DNA of 64,000 nucleotides from assembly GCF_035222375.1 (NCBI RefSeq), contig NC_085887.1:1959501-2023500 (forward strand), in the 5' to 3' direction. The DNA is from Podospora pseudocomata. Its lineage: Eukaryota > Ascomycota > Sordariomycetes > Sordariales > Podosporaceae. Shown here piece after piece: positions 1 to 10,520 of the stretch; the first letter of the stretch is position 1, and each line of letters begins with the position of its first letter. The position numbers and the translations under genes are program-made. The notes below the pieces were generated by a model. The model did no database searches. It was not told the DNA's origin and saw only the letters and a list, made by a program, of their open reading frames with translations.

Positions 1-12
1 CAAGTTCCTCAC

Positions 13-516
13 TCAATCCCCCCACGCACCCCCCCTCCCCCCTTCACTACAAAAGCAACCCCCCCGATCACCAAAACAGCACCCTCCCCGATCACTAAAG
101 ATGCAACCCCCCCTATCACTGAAGATACACCCGTTCCTATCACTGCAGAAACATCCCTCCCTATCACTGCAGAAACACCCGCCCCTCGTCGAAAAGAAGC
201 AGCCCCCTGTTGACGACCAGAAACATCCTGGCCTGCTGTCGTGGACGGCGTACCGCTCGTCGTTGAAGAGTTTGGTTAGGTTATCTGGTTGGGGTTGCAT
301 TGGTGGTTGGGGTGTGTACCCGCAGGTGTGAGGACGGGATGGAGTACAAGACTGTTGGGGTTTGGGCTGGTCGGACTGTGACTGAGATTGGGAATGGGAC
401 TGGGATTGAGATTGGGAGTGTTGCTGGAGGGTTGTTTCGTAAGAAGGAGGAGGATCGGAGGGCGAGACAGGCTCATCTTGGGGGTTGTAGGGGGTTGTTT
501 TGCTGAGTTTGGCCAT
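13..516 (-). CDS. PPxY-motif protein with eight 8-residue cysteine repeats
   Basis: A 167-residue reading frame with start and stop inside the window. Residues 23-26 give PPSY, a motif of the kind bound by WW domains of Nedd4/Rsp5 ubiquitin ligases. Residues 33-48 are a Ser/Gln-His low-complexity run. Residues 94-157 are eight consecutive 8-residue units of the form D-R-G-G-C-F-x-S, encoded by a perfect-period 24-bp tandem repeat. No signal peptide or hydrophobic helix is seen. The cysteines next to aromatic residues could be lipidated or bind metal, but that is a guess. I do not recognise the family. It could be a chance frame through a minisatellite, but the codon-phased period, the ordered N-terminus and the start context favour a real gene. 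Confidence 0.5.
   Translation of the reverse strand: MAKLSKTTPYNPQDEPVSPSDPPPSYETTLQQHSQSQSQSHSQSQSQSDQPKPQQSCTPSRPHTCGYTPQPPMQPQPDNLTKLFNDERYAVHDSRPGCFWSSTGGCFFSTRGGCFCSDREGCFCSDRNGCIFSDRGGCIFSDRGGCCFGDRGGCFCSEGGRGGAWGD
46..237. repeat. 24-bp minisatellite, 8 units
   Basis: Eight contiguous 24-bp units, in phase with the cysteine-repeat reading frame on the minus strand. On the plus strand the units centre on CCTATCACTGAAGA-like sequence. Central units are closest to each other and the outer ones are more diverged. Confidence 0.8.
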
Positions 517-979
517 GTTTGTGCGATGAATGGATGCCTGGACGAGATGATTTGGCGAAATTCTTGAATTGAATTCAGCTGAATGCAGGCGTTAAGAAAC
601 ACCGATCTTCAAAAATGAAGATGTGCAACCGAAAAGAACTGATGGACCAAAAGTGCGAACATGCCCAGAGAATTATATCCAGCATATAGGATCTTGTGCA
701 GTACTTATGCCGGCTGCCTCCAGTGTTGGCGCCGCCCAGCAGCAGTGGTATGACGTTTCCATTCTGGAGGTTGCTCGGATTGCTCGGGTTCGCACCAATG
801 AGAGAACCGACAAAGGTACGTTCACATTTGACCAAAAGCTTCGGACGCGTCATGCCACACTCTTTGGTCTGATGGTAAGCCGGGTGGTTATCTGACCGAA
901 TTATTTCCATATCGTGTATAGTTGAGAGTTCTAAGCTAATTCAACAACATGTGACAGGCTCCAGAGATACGCCAAAAGT
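517..979. other. Intergenic, nothing recognised
   Basis: Lies between the start of the cysteine-repeat gene and the 3' end of the transporter. It should hold the promoter of the former and the 3' UTR of the latter. I see no repeat or coding signal. Confidence 0.5.
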
Positions 980-2317
980 TCACACATTTCCAAACAACCC
1001 TTCAGGAGTCGTCAGCTTCGTCGCCAAAATCACAACCCCTCCAGCCAGACACATGATACCACTGAACAGAGAAGCTTCCAAGAATCCCCCATATTTATCC
1101 AGCAGCACCCCGTTGACCGGTGGCCCAACCAAGATGGCGATAGAACCAACGGCCAAACCCATCCCAATGTAAGTCCCCAAGTTCTGCGGATTAGTCGTGC
1201 AAGTTGAAAACGCAGCCGAGTTCGCCGACACAATCGTGCCCGATGCCAACCCAATAAACACAGCATACACCACCAACCCAGCCGTATCAGTAGCCTTGGT
1301 CAAGCACAGGACCACAATCCCCGTCGACAATGACCCAAACCCGTAGATATTCAGTTTCCCATATTTGTCGGCCAGAATTCCTGGTAGGATCCTCCCAAAT
1401 GTCGATGCTCCATTCACGATAGCCAGCAAATACGACGCCAAGATCTTGTCCATCCCCTTCGACACCGCATACGAGGGCAGAAAAAACAACGGTGTAAACA
1501 TCCCTAGCAATACAAAGAACCCGGCAGCGACCAACCCCACAAATCTCAGCTCTGTAAACGCTGACCATAGGAAGAACTTCGTCTCTCTCGGCGGCAACCT
1601 CGCCCTCAGCGAAAAGCAACAGAACACCATCATAGGCGCCACAATGAACCCTATCACCCTAACCGACCACCCGAACCCCAGACTGGTATCATTCAACATC
1701 TTTCCCAAAGCAATAGGGAAGACAATACCTCCAATGCTACTCCCGCTAACCACCAACCCCAACGCTGCAGCCCTCTTCTTGTCAAAATACTGTGACACGA
1801 CCGCAAAAGCAGGGACTTGTATCATTGCCGACGCTAATCCCGTCAAGACCCCCTGAGCGAGCATGAACTGATAGTATTCTTGACACAAACTCGTCATCAT
1901 GATGGCCAAGACGTAGAGGATAGCTCCGATACGGATGACCCATGTCCCATAACGGTCAAAGAGTGGGCCCGAGATAGCCCCAAAGAGAAACTGCATGCAT
2001 GCCGTGACAGAGCCGATCCAGGATATTTGATCGGGGGTATGCGATGATAGCTGGTGGGTTCCATAGTATTGGAGAAAGATACCGAAGGAGTTGACGATGC
2101 CGAGGCAAGAGAAGAAGATGCAGGCTGCGCCGAGGGCGACGAACCAGGCGCGGGCGCCGCCGTCGGGGGCTGGGCCGTAGAGGTCGGTGAGTGTGGGAGG
2201 TGTAGATTCGGAGGTCTTTTCGAGGTCTCGAGGTTGGTCGGGTATGGGTAGCTTTTCAGAGCTGCTTCGGGAGGATGTGCTTTGAGAGGGAGCCGGGGGT
2301 TGGCCTGAGTCTACCAT
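980..2317 (-). CDS. MFS transporter, monocarboxylate-transporter (MCT) type
   Basis: A single-exon protein of 445 residues with about twelve hydrophobic segments. After a roughly 50-residue Pro/Ser-rich cytoplasmic leader comes PDGGARAW at the start of the first membrane helix, the hallmark of the fungal MCT branch of the major facilitator superfamily. The loop FDRYGTWVIRIG after helix 2 is the A-like motif. The family moves carboxylates or small organic molecules across the plasma membrane; the substrate cannot be read from sequence. I chose the ATG at 2317 because an upstream in-frame ATG (2371) adds only 18 unconserved residues. It is divergent from the Zn2Cys6 regulator at 2731, with 413 bp between starts, which suggests the regulator controls it. 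Confidence 0.85.
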   Translation of the reverse strand: MVDSGQPPAPSQSTSSRSSSEKLPIPDQPRDLEKTSESTPPTLTDLYGPAPDGGARAWFVALGAACIFFSCLGIVNSFGIFLQYYGTHQLSSHTPDQISWIGSVTACMQFLFGAISGPLFDRYGTWVIRIGAILYVLAIMMTSLCQEYYQFMLAQGVLTGLASAMIQVPAFAVVSQYFDKKRAAALGLVVSGSSIGGIVFPIALGKMLNDTSLGFGWSVRVIGFIVAPMMVFCCFSLRARLPPRETKFFLWSAFTELRFVGLVAAGFFVLLGMFTPLFFLPSYAVSKGMDKILASYLLAIVNGASTFGRILPGILADKYGKLNIYGFGSLSTGIVVLCLTKATDTAGLVVYAVFIGLASGTIVSANSAAFSTCTTNPQNLGTYIGMGLAVGSIAILVGPPVNGVLLDKYGGFLEASLFSGIMCLAGGVVILATKLTTPEGLFGNV

Positions 2318-2730
2318 TGTGCTGAGAGATTGCTGTTGGTACCAAGTTAGAGAAACCAAAACGGTAACCAACAGAATGCGACAAGTGTAGAAAAGAAACC
2401 CAAGGCACCGGTGCCTGTACCAGCATTTCCCCTAGGGGATGCCGAGACATGTTTTTATATAAACGCCGAAGAGAATAGTTGAATAAGTCGCCGAATGTGG
2501 ATAAGGCCGGGCCGGAGATAAAAATCGCGGACTCGGCATATTGGGTTGGGTGAGCGAGGCCTGGACCAATGACGTCGGGCTGTTGGCTCCGAAGGATTGA
2601 ATTTCCCGAGTGAATTTCCCAAGTGAATTTCCTGAGTCCTCGGTCGAATGTGATGTGAAATTCCCGAAATCTGTCAAAGATGTCGGATATTGTCTTTTAT
2701 CAACAGAATTTGCCGGCAGATTGAATCGAG
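2318..2730. promoter_or_regulatory. Divergent promoter between transporter and regulator
   Basis: A 413-bp shared upstream region for two genes read away from each other. It contains three tandem 13-bp repeats (2598-2636) and a related TGAAATTCCC copy near 2655, on the regulator side. Scattered CGG/CCG triplets, the usual half-sites of Zn2Cys6 proteins, also occur (for example around 2517 and 2638). Confidence 0.55.
2598..2636 (+). repeat. Three tandem 13-bp repeats, candidate operator
   Basis: Copies at 2598-2610, 2611-2623 and 2624-2636 read TGAATTTCCCGAG, TGAATTTCCCAAG and TGAATTTCCTGAG. They differ from each other at one or two positions. The last copy ends about 94 bp before the regulator's ATG. 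Their place in a divergent promoter next to a transcription factor gene makes them candidate binding sites. Confidence 0.7.
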
Positions 2731-4935
2731 ATGGAGCATACTGGCCAAGGTGGTGCTGTTCGACGACGGAGAAGACCTGCCGTGTGAGTTGTTCCTTTTC
2801 AGTAATGAAACTTGAGAGTTAGGAAGTCACGCTAACCACAGAGTTCCACTGATAGCTCCTGCATCACTTGCAGAAAACGTAAAATCCGCTGTGATCGGAA
2901 GGCGCCATGTGGAAACTGCCTCAAGTCGAAAGGCTCCAGTTGCTCTTACCGTGACCCTCCCCTCTCTCCTCCAAAGGCCACCACTCCCAGAAGTGCAACC
3001 TCGCTGCCAAATGACTGTGTCGACGATGAGAACGACGAACTCGATGTGGCCAGCTGTTTCTCCATCACTACTCCTCCAACGCCACCATCTCTTGTTAACA
3101 CGACTAATCTGGGCATCGCTGGCACATTTCACATTCACCATGAGTCCCGCCAGGGACAACCGAACGTCGGTGCCTTCAGCATAGCACACAAGACCCGCTA
3201 CTTCGGCCAAAGCCACTGGGTCAACAGCATTACCCTGGTTCGAGACTTATTTGCGATCCTTGAGCCACACTTCCGCAACAATTCTTCTCCCATCGTCGGG
3301 TGCATGCTGGAATGCAAAGGTCTGGCAAAGACATTGAAGTCTCGAGTGCTCCCTTGTTGGCCGTATGAACCACTCTTCGACGTTCCGCCAGACCACGACG
3401 ATCTGTTACGGAACTACATCTCAACATCAGAAAGCATCTTTCGTGTGATGCATATTCCCTCTTTCACTAGAGACTTCCATGCTCTCTGCACATCGCCAAC
3501 TCCGCCGACTAATGCGGCCTTCATTGTTCAAGCCAAGCTTGTCTGTGCCATAGGTGCGACTCATACTGACACGGTATTGCGACAAGAAGCCACACAATGG
3601 GTACAAGATGCACAAATATGGCTCTCCAAGCCGGACTTCAAGCATCAACTTTCCCTTCAACATCTTCAATCCCATATGCTGTTGCTTCTCGCCCGCAAAG
3701 CTGTCGGTGTAGCGGAAGACATGATTTGGATCTCGGTTGGCTCGCTCCTCCGCACAGCCATGTACATGGGCCTGCACCGCGATGGTGTCATTGGAACATC
3801 CCCTAATACAAACCTGTTCACCTCAGAAATGCGCCGCAGGATCTGGAACACTATCCTTGAGCTATCTGTCCAGTCCAGCCTGAACTCTGGAGGTCCTCCC
3901 TTGATATCTCTCCAAGACTTTGACACAAAGCCTCCATCCAACTTGAATGATGAGGACTTGCATTCGGACCAAGCAATCCCCAAAGCAGACGGAGTATTTA
4001 CCTCTACAGCAATTTCCCTCGCCCTTCGAAAGACACTCCCAGTACGCCTCGCCATTGTCAAATTTCTCAATGATTGGTCTTCACTAGGCGATTACCCAAC
4101 CGCTTTGAAGCTTGATTTTGATTTCAGAGCAGCATACACACTTCTGGCCAAGTTCCTATCGCACGTTTCTCACTCCAGCAATGCGCCACTCACAAACGTG
4201 AACCGCGAAGCTGTCGTGAACCACATCAATCTCCTGCTTAGACGCCACCTTCTCGCCCTCCATCTACCTTTCTTTCTCCCCTCTCTATCCAGACCAGAGT
4301 TTGCTTTTTCCCGGGTGGTTGTAGTAGATACAGCACACCGTATCTGGCGAGGTGTCTTTTCTACTTCAGATATTGGCGCAAGCAATGTCGCCAAATCATC
4401 CGCTTGTTTTCGGACCGTTTCCATGCAAGTTATCATCGTTCTGTCAACTCATCTTCGAACGCAAGCTTCCGACCCAATTTCCGGGGGCATGGTTAGAGAA
4501 GACTTGGTGGCGATACTTGAGGAGGCAAAACAGTGGACGTGGAGGTGTATTGAAGGAAGGGAGACGAATGTTAAGGGGTATCTGTTCGCTTGTTTAGTGA
4601 AGGCTAATGTGGATGCTATGAGGGAAGGCTTGACCGAGCCTGCGGTGGTGAAAAGGAGTCTTGAGGCGGCAGAAGAGGCTATTCGTAAGGCCCGAGAGGT
4701 ATTGAAAGAACGATTGCGAGCCTTGACGAACATGGAGCCATCGTGCGGGGCCGCAACGGTATTGGGGAATCAAGGTGAGACTGTTGATATATGTGACGGT
4801 AACAATGAATGGGAGCAGCTTCCACAGACCTTTGACTTTTTCGGGGGCAGTGATGATTTACAAGGTGGAACGGGGATGATGTTGGCGGATGGGGATAATT
4901 GGTTTCTAGAATTTGGAAACGGGCTTCTTGTTTGA
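2731..4935 (+). CDS. Zn2Cys6 transcription factor with fungal-specific TF domain
   Basis: Two exons, 2731-2783 and 2844-4935, give about 714 residues. The donor GTGAGT is at 2784; a shifted pair (2782/2841) also keeps frame. The zinc cluster is C24-x2-C27-x6-C34-x5-C40-x2-C43-x7-C51 with the basic stretch RKRKIRC, preceded by an arginine-rich N-terminus. The middle region around MYMGLHRDGV and MRRRIWNTILELSVQ is the fungal_trans (PF04082) regulatory domain. The first exon is only 53 bp, so an annotation starting at the downstream ATG (3046) would lose the DNA-binding domain. It acts in the nucleus. The divergent transporter is the likeliest target. Confidence 0.9.
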
Positions 4936-5391
4936 TATTATGCCTCTATGGATGACCTCCGAGTCAACATGCCTTGGGTCCCGAGGGGGTGGTAACTGCC
5001 CGTGGGAATTGTTGCGGAGCGGGTAGCTCCGGAGATGACGTTGATGAGGGGTCAGGTGCGGGACGGCCAGTGATATCATCCCGTAAGACCCTTCCCAAAC
5101 ACATGTCCTAAGAGAAATGATGCCACTGCAAAACAAACAGCGCGTTCCCGAGCTCAGCGAAAGAGATGTTTCAGTGATCAGTGACGGCAACCAGTCAAAC
5201 TGAGCGCTGGTCCATGTGATTTCCCTTGTCAGTGTTGCCTGCCGCCATCACCTCAGGCTGCCAGCTGGTTGGGCACCGGCGCCAGCGCACCTCCGCGAGC
5301 CCAACGTCATGGATCCGACTCACACTCAACAAGCGAATGTCGCAATAAAACAGCACTCACTCCGCAATGATTCTCCGTTCTGAAAGCAACT
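4936..5391. other. Intergenic, nothing recognised
   Basis: Separates the 3' end of the regulator from the phosphotransferase-like gene. It holds their 3' UTR and promoter; no repeat or extra coding signal is seen. Confidence 0.5.
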
Positions 5392-6732
5392 TTGATAACC
5401 GCCCCATCGTACATTTCCCGTCTCGTCGCAATGCTGCTGAATCCAATCCACCTCAATCACTTTCACCAGCCCTCCCCACCACCTCCACCACGGCAACATG
5501 TCGAGGAAGTGGACCCCTTCGAGGCCCTCTACAACTCCCTTTCCAACCTCACCCTGACCCCCACCACTCTCATCCCCAGAGCCCCAGCAGCCGTCGGCAA
5601 ACCTATCGCTCCAGCGCCAGTACCACAACCTCAACCAGCCATTGTAGATAAGCAACAAGATGAGCAACGGATTCCTGTCAACCTCATCTTTCCCCCAGGA
5701 GACAACGTCATATTTGCACACTCTTCATACTTTACCCGTCCCAAATATGCATTCCAACCGGACCTCCCCAGCGTGCCCCAGGTGCGGGGACAAGCTATCC
5801 TCTCACATGGATCTCTGCCATTACCATCACCATACTACCTCCCCGCGCCACAAGCAGGACTGCTGGTCAAGTATGGCGCAGACACCGCGGTTACCTCGAC
5901 TGAAGCCAAGACATTAATGACCCTCAAACGGTACCTCAGCGACAAGGTCCCCGTCCCCGAAGTCTTTGGCTGGCGACGGGACATCGGAACTGGGGAGCGA
6001 GTCCTCTACCTCTCCTTGCCATCAGAGGAAGTAACACTCGAGCAACAATGGCCATATCTATCCGACGCCCAGAAAGAGCACGTCTGTCTTCAGATCAAGG
6101 ATATGGTTAAATTATGGCGTCATCTCCAGCCAGGAGGAGTCGAGGTAGTCGGTGAGTTCTCCTCCCCCGTTTTTTGACCAACAGCAACTGACCCCCGGGA
6201 AGCAAGCATAGACAACACCCCTCTCAAAGACGAAATCTTCCAATTTCCCTCCTCCCCAGGCCTCAAAATCCCCGCCCCAGGGCCCTTCCCCAACGTCTCC
6301 AACTTTCACAGCTATTTCGTCGCCACAGCCGTGGCCCTCTCCCAAACCAAGCAAAAAGATGATACCCCCGCCAAGATCAACTACCAACCTCATCATCTCT
6401 TCCCCGACAACGTCCCCATTGTCTTTACGCACGGTGCTCTCCACCCAAGAAACATCATCATCTCTATGAACGAACAGAACCAGCCAACGGTGACGAGTGT
6501 GATTGGCTGGGAGCAAGCAGGCTGGTATCCCGCCTACTGGGAGCTATGCAAGGCAAGATATGAGTGCTCCAAGCCAAAAGAGGAGAACATGTCGTTGACA
6601 GATTGGGAGAGCAAGTACTTGCCTGCGATTGTCAACTTGGATGGGTTCGGGATGGAAGAGCAGGGGTGGAATGGGAGGGCGCTGTGCCAGTATTGGGACT
6701 ATTTTGTTGGGTTGATGCATCGATGGCAGTGA
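5392..6732 (+). CDS. Phosphotransferase (APH) family protein, probable pseudokinase
   Basis: Two exons, 5392-6151 and 6212-6732, joined by a 60-bp GTGAGT...AG intron with a CTGAC branch site, give 426 residues. An ATG at 5431 is an alternative start 13 residues in. The N-terminal 90 residues are Pro-rich. The kinase-like fold follows: LLVKYG carries the ATP-lysine position, then YLSDKVPVPEVFGW and a VTLEQQWPYLS segment typical of fungal APH proteins. The catalytic loop reads HGALHPRN (residues 327-334) where active enzymes have HGDLHPRN, and the metal site reads VIGWEQAG where they have IDWE. Both aspartates are therefore replaced (A329, G352). The rest is intact, so a binding or regulatory role is more likely than phosphotransfer. 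Confidence 0.8.
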
Positions 6733-7207
6733 AAAGGGTTCATTTTTGTTGTATTGTATCTATCCGCCATGAGTAGGGACCGGAAGGCATGCCACGGAAG
6801 AAAAGCTGGTGACGTTAAAACACGCGGGATTACATTGTTAAATATACCAGCCTCATGTGTCATGAAGGAGGTTTCGTGTATGTATCTGAACATAAACAAG
6901 AGGCATCAAAACATTGTTGGCCCCACCTCCAAAAATGGACCAGTCCTCTTCAACTGGTGAGGGCACTCCTTTACCATATCTGCCTGTCTTAAATAAGCTG
7001 TGATCGCCAAACTTGACCTCCTCCCCTCCGGCACAAAGTGTACCAGGTAGGAGGACAGGGAGCTACGAAGGGGCCGTCTCCTTTTCAGAGTTGCGAAACC
7101 CTGCGTCATAGAAAATGGAGACTGCCCTGCTTCATGAGAATACAAACCCTAAAGGATAGCAAATATGGCCTTTAAGATGAGCCCACAGCCCATCAAAGAG
7201 AGTCAGG
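6733..7207. other. Intergenic, nothing recognised
   Basis: 3' flank of the phosphotransferase-like gene up to the target-site copy of the probable solo LTR. No coding signal seen. Confidence 0.5.
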
Positions 7208-7212
7208 AGGCC

Positions 7213-7997
7213 TGTTACTACAAAAATCACCATTTCGTCGAAGAATCAACGCCGCCGACGACGACGAAAAATCGAATATAACACCTCGCGCGGTGGGCTA
7301 TCGGCATCAAAAGATGGCCCTGGGAAGGACCGCGAGCACGAGTGATGTTACGCGCATATTTTCGCATACGCGCGCACCGAACACCATGGCAACCGATGCA
7401 GCCAACGCCATCGAGCATCTCGAGCCGGCAGCTTTTCCATTCACCGGCACCACGGCCTGCCTTCGCGAAGGCGGCTTGCCCTCGCGGGGGGGGGGGAAGG
7501 GGGCATACGTGGCGAGACCATCATACAAATACACATACACTACACAGGCGCAGGAATGGGTATAGGCCAGGCTGGAGGCCTGGGACCGGAGCCATGCCCG
7601 GTGAACAGAGGGACATCTACGCCTTCAACCAACTGCCACCGCGACGACGCACAGGCTTGGGAGTGGTGATATATGTGGGCATATGGCCCTGGGTGTTGGA
7701 CGACATCATGTATATACAGTATAGCCACCACGGCCTTAACCTATCTTCAGATAGTATGTACGTGCCCGGCAACCCGGGCGGGCCAATAAAACACACACAC
7801 ACACACACACACTGCGACAGTCTAGGGCGGTTCGATTCTCTTTCCAGCCCTTCAACAAGAGGCCCGAGACCTCACCATCACGATAGTCGAGGGCGCTGTT
7901 CCTCTATTTGAAGGCCTCTGAAATAATCAAGATAATTTGATAAAAATAGTAGAAAGCATTATAACTGTCTTTCACAGCCTTTCAGGAGAGTTGCACA
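7213..7997 (+). mobile_element. Probable solo LTR (785 bp), family undetermined
   Basis: The block begins TGTTAC and ends GCACA (TG...CA) and is flanked by the 5-bp direct repeat AGGCC at 7208-7212 and 7998-8002, as left by LTR retrotransposon integrase. Inside are TATA-like sequence near 7710-7725 and AATAAA at 7785, in the order expected for an LTR read on the plus strand. No internal retroelement genes lie beside it, so it looks like a solo LTR left by recombination. The base after the right-hand target copy happens to repeat TGTTA, which weakens the case slightly. Age cannot be judged from one copy. Confidence 0.5.
7791..7812. repeat. (AC)11 microsatellite
   Basis: Eleven uninterrupted AC units directly after the AATAAA inside the probable LTR. 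Confidence 0.9.
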
Positions 7998-8002
7998 AGG
8001 CC

Positions 8003-10177
8003 TGTTAAGATGCTCGAGGGGCCTCACCAAGATATTCAAATGGTGATGCTCCTATGAAGCCTTCATCTTATTCGTGTGTGTTCGCCATGGATTGGGCTTG
8101 ACAGTGAAGTGTACATGATACCCATCTACCCACCCATTGCAGAAAGGAAAAACAAAAAATCGAAAAAGAAAAGAGAAGTCCGCTGATGTAACCGCCATTA
8201 CATGTTCTTCATTGTTCCGAAAACTTCCATCGGACGAAATAGATCCTGTAGTTAAAGTCCTTTCCGGGCCAGCAGTGGTCCTTCCACCATGGTAGCATTG
8301 GGAATTGAAGGAGGCGAATAGGCTTGGAAATCCTCTCGTCCAACTTGATTCCCTTCTCACACGAGAGCCCCCCAGAGAATCCGCAATCCGCACCGTGTAG
8401 AATTGGCTGCTTTTGTTGCCGTCAGGATGGGGAGCTGCCCCAAAAGGCTCTGGACTTTTGGTTGCGTCTGAACGTACTGGGCTTGGAAGTCTACTCGGGA
8501 TAACGGGCTCAGATCATTTTCTGCCGCATTCGCAATCATCGTTCAAAAGTGGCAGGGAGGTTGTTGTTTTGAAAGATGACGTAGATACCATCTGAGCGGA
8601 CCGGGACCGGGTTGGTAGGGAGGAACTGCTGCTGATGACCAGAAGGAATCTTTCTGAAATCCTTCCAATCCCGTTTGACTCGCACGTCGACGGTGAAGCC
8701 AGTTGGGTGCCGGCTCAGGGGGGTGGTGACGTTGTCGTCAACGGTTCCGGATTCTGGGCGACGAGCATACCATATGGGGTTGAGTTAGAAGAAGGGCATC
8801 ACGAGGTGGGGTCTTTCGGCGACGAGGCGGAGCATGTGGTAGTTGACCTATCGGCTGCGGGGCGGGCATGGTGCGTATCGGCCGTGGGGCGGGGGGGGTG
8901 GGAGGTATGATATGTGGGCAATAGGGGACTTCGTCCGTTGGAGTGAGTGACCAGGGACTCGTGGTGAATTGGTAAACTTTTGGGTGTCATGGCCGATAGA
9001 ATGGTTAAAAGGCTTGCGGAGAAGAGCCATGGAACCATGATATAGGCTAATGAATTCGTGCTCGATGAGGTCTATTTTACTGGACATGAGGCGGGCGGCG
9101 GAAACACCGACTTCTTTGTAGGCGCCCAGACACACATTTGCGGAGTTCGTCGGGCGGGATTTCAGAGAGGCTCCAAATCTCCGATGTTGACGCTGCGACC
9201 CAGGAAGAGATTGGCGGCAAGCTCCGTAATGTTGCGGGGCCGAATGTATAACGATGGGTACGATGTTCCGGAGCTCAGGACAAACTTCTCCATGTTGTTC
9301 TTCTAGTAATTCAATAAGATGTCGACGAGGTGGAAGAAAACCTACACATCTAAGGGACGTTGAAAAAACCATCACGGCTTAAGTGTCTACCGGGAGTCCC
9401 TGGCCCCAACTCTGGCTCATGGAGGAAAGAATCACTCGGATGCTCTGGGGCAATAATGGTAAGGTAAGATCAGCTGGCCAGTTGGGTCACTTGCCGGCCA
9501 TCAATAGGGGAAGTGCACTGGAGATTACGTAGACTCAGGAACGAAAGCAAAGGCTTAACATTTCGCGCCCGCCTCGACAAACTGAGCCGCACACTGTTCA
9601 AAGATAGCCCCAAGAAGACGGGGGCAAGGGAGCCCACCAAGGAGCACCGCGAAAATGGAGAAGTATATATTTCTCGAGTCGAAACTGAGAGGAAGGTGTA
9701 TGTTAGAATACGACTTGGATCCAGAGTAGGTAGGTTGGAGCTCAATTCAACGGGCTGGGTGGGGTTAAGAGCGGCAGTCACGGGCGTCGGGGTGCTTTGA
9801 ACAGGGAGAGGGCAAGAAATGTTCTTACCAGTTGAAGAGGGCTGTTAACCTACGTTTCGAAGCGGCCTTCCTTGATGACTGCCATCTAATACCTGTTGTT
9901 TACTTGATTTTCAGATATATAAAATGAAACCTCTTGACTAGCTATGTTTGCAGACTTTACAAAAACAATAATCTCGACTATCTCGCAGCAATCACGCAAA
10001 GTGCAGCACTAAGACAAATCATATCCGCGAGTACCCTCTGCTTATTTATCTTCGGATGAATATCCTCTTACCTTCTCCCATCTCAGCATGGTTCGCTGAC
10101 CTTGTGAACAATACCCAATTAGGCCCACCAGGTGATGATGATGATGATAGAGTTTATATCCGCAACCATTATATCAA
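8003..10177. other. Gene-poor stretch with coding-like debris
   Basis: No intact gene. Between about 8640 and 9375 the minus strand shows stretches that look coding in alternating frames, for example SYPSLYIRPRNITELAAN near 9250 and KIDLIEHEFISLYHG near 9060. They suggest a decayed gene, but I do not recognise the family. A short (GAT)n run lies at 10133-10149. The rest shows nothing. Confidence 0.35.
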
Positions 10178-10261
10178 GGGCGTGTGGCGCAATTGGTAGC
10201 GCGTTCGCTTTGCAATAGCATATTCATGCGAAAGGTCTTGGGTTCGATTCCCAACTCGTCC
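10178..10261 (+). tRNA. tRNA-Ala (UGC) with 12-nt intron
   Basis: Acceptor GGGCGTG pairs with CTCGTCC and discriminator A, including the position 6/67 mismatch common to fungal alanine tRNAs. The D arm GCGC/GCGC, anticodon stem TTCGC/GCGAA and T arm TTGGG-TTCGATT-CCCAA are complete. The anticodon is TGC, with a 12-nt intron after position 37. A T-rich tract follows (10262-10266), a plausible Pol III stop. Confidence 0.93.
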
Positions 10262-10520
10262 ATTTTTAGGATTTTGCTAGCCTGCAAACTGCTAATGTTT
10301 TTAGCACAACCTTTTGTTTGCTCTGGATTCAGATGACACAAACAACCTCAGCAAGTTCTCTGTATTAGTGAGCCATCTCTCTATTTTTTGTAGTGATCAA
10401 GCTATTTTGTCCCATCCTCTCCCGACATAGGAAAGATGATTCACACAAGATCAATAAAGCCTTCTCTCCCTCTCGCTCCATCTCAGATCTCTACAAATGC
10501 CGTGTCATCCCCTACCGCAA
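10262..10520. other. Intergenic, nothing recognised
   Basis: Short stretch between the tRNA-Ala gene and the 3' end of the decayed HET gene; no signal beyond the T-rich tract after the tRNA. Confidence 0.5.
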
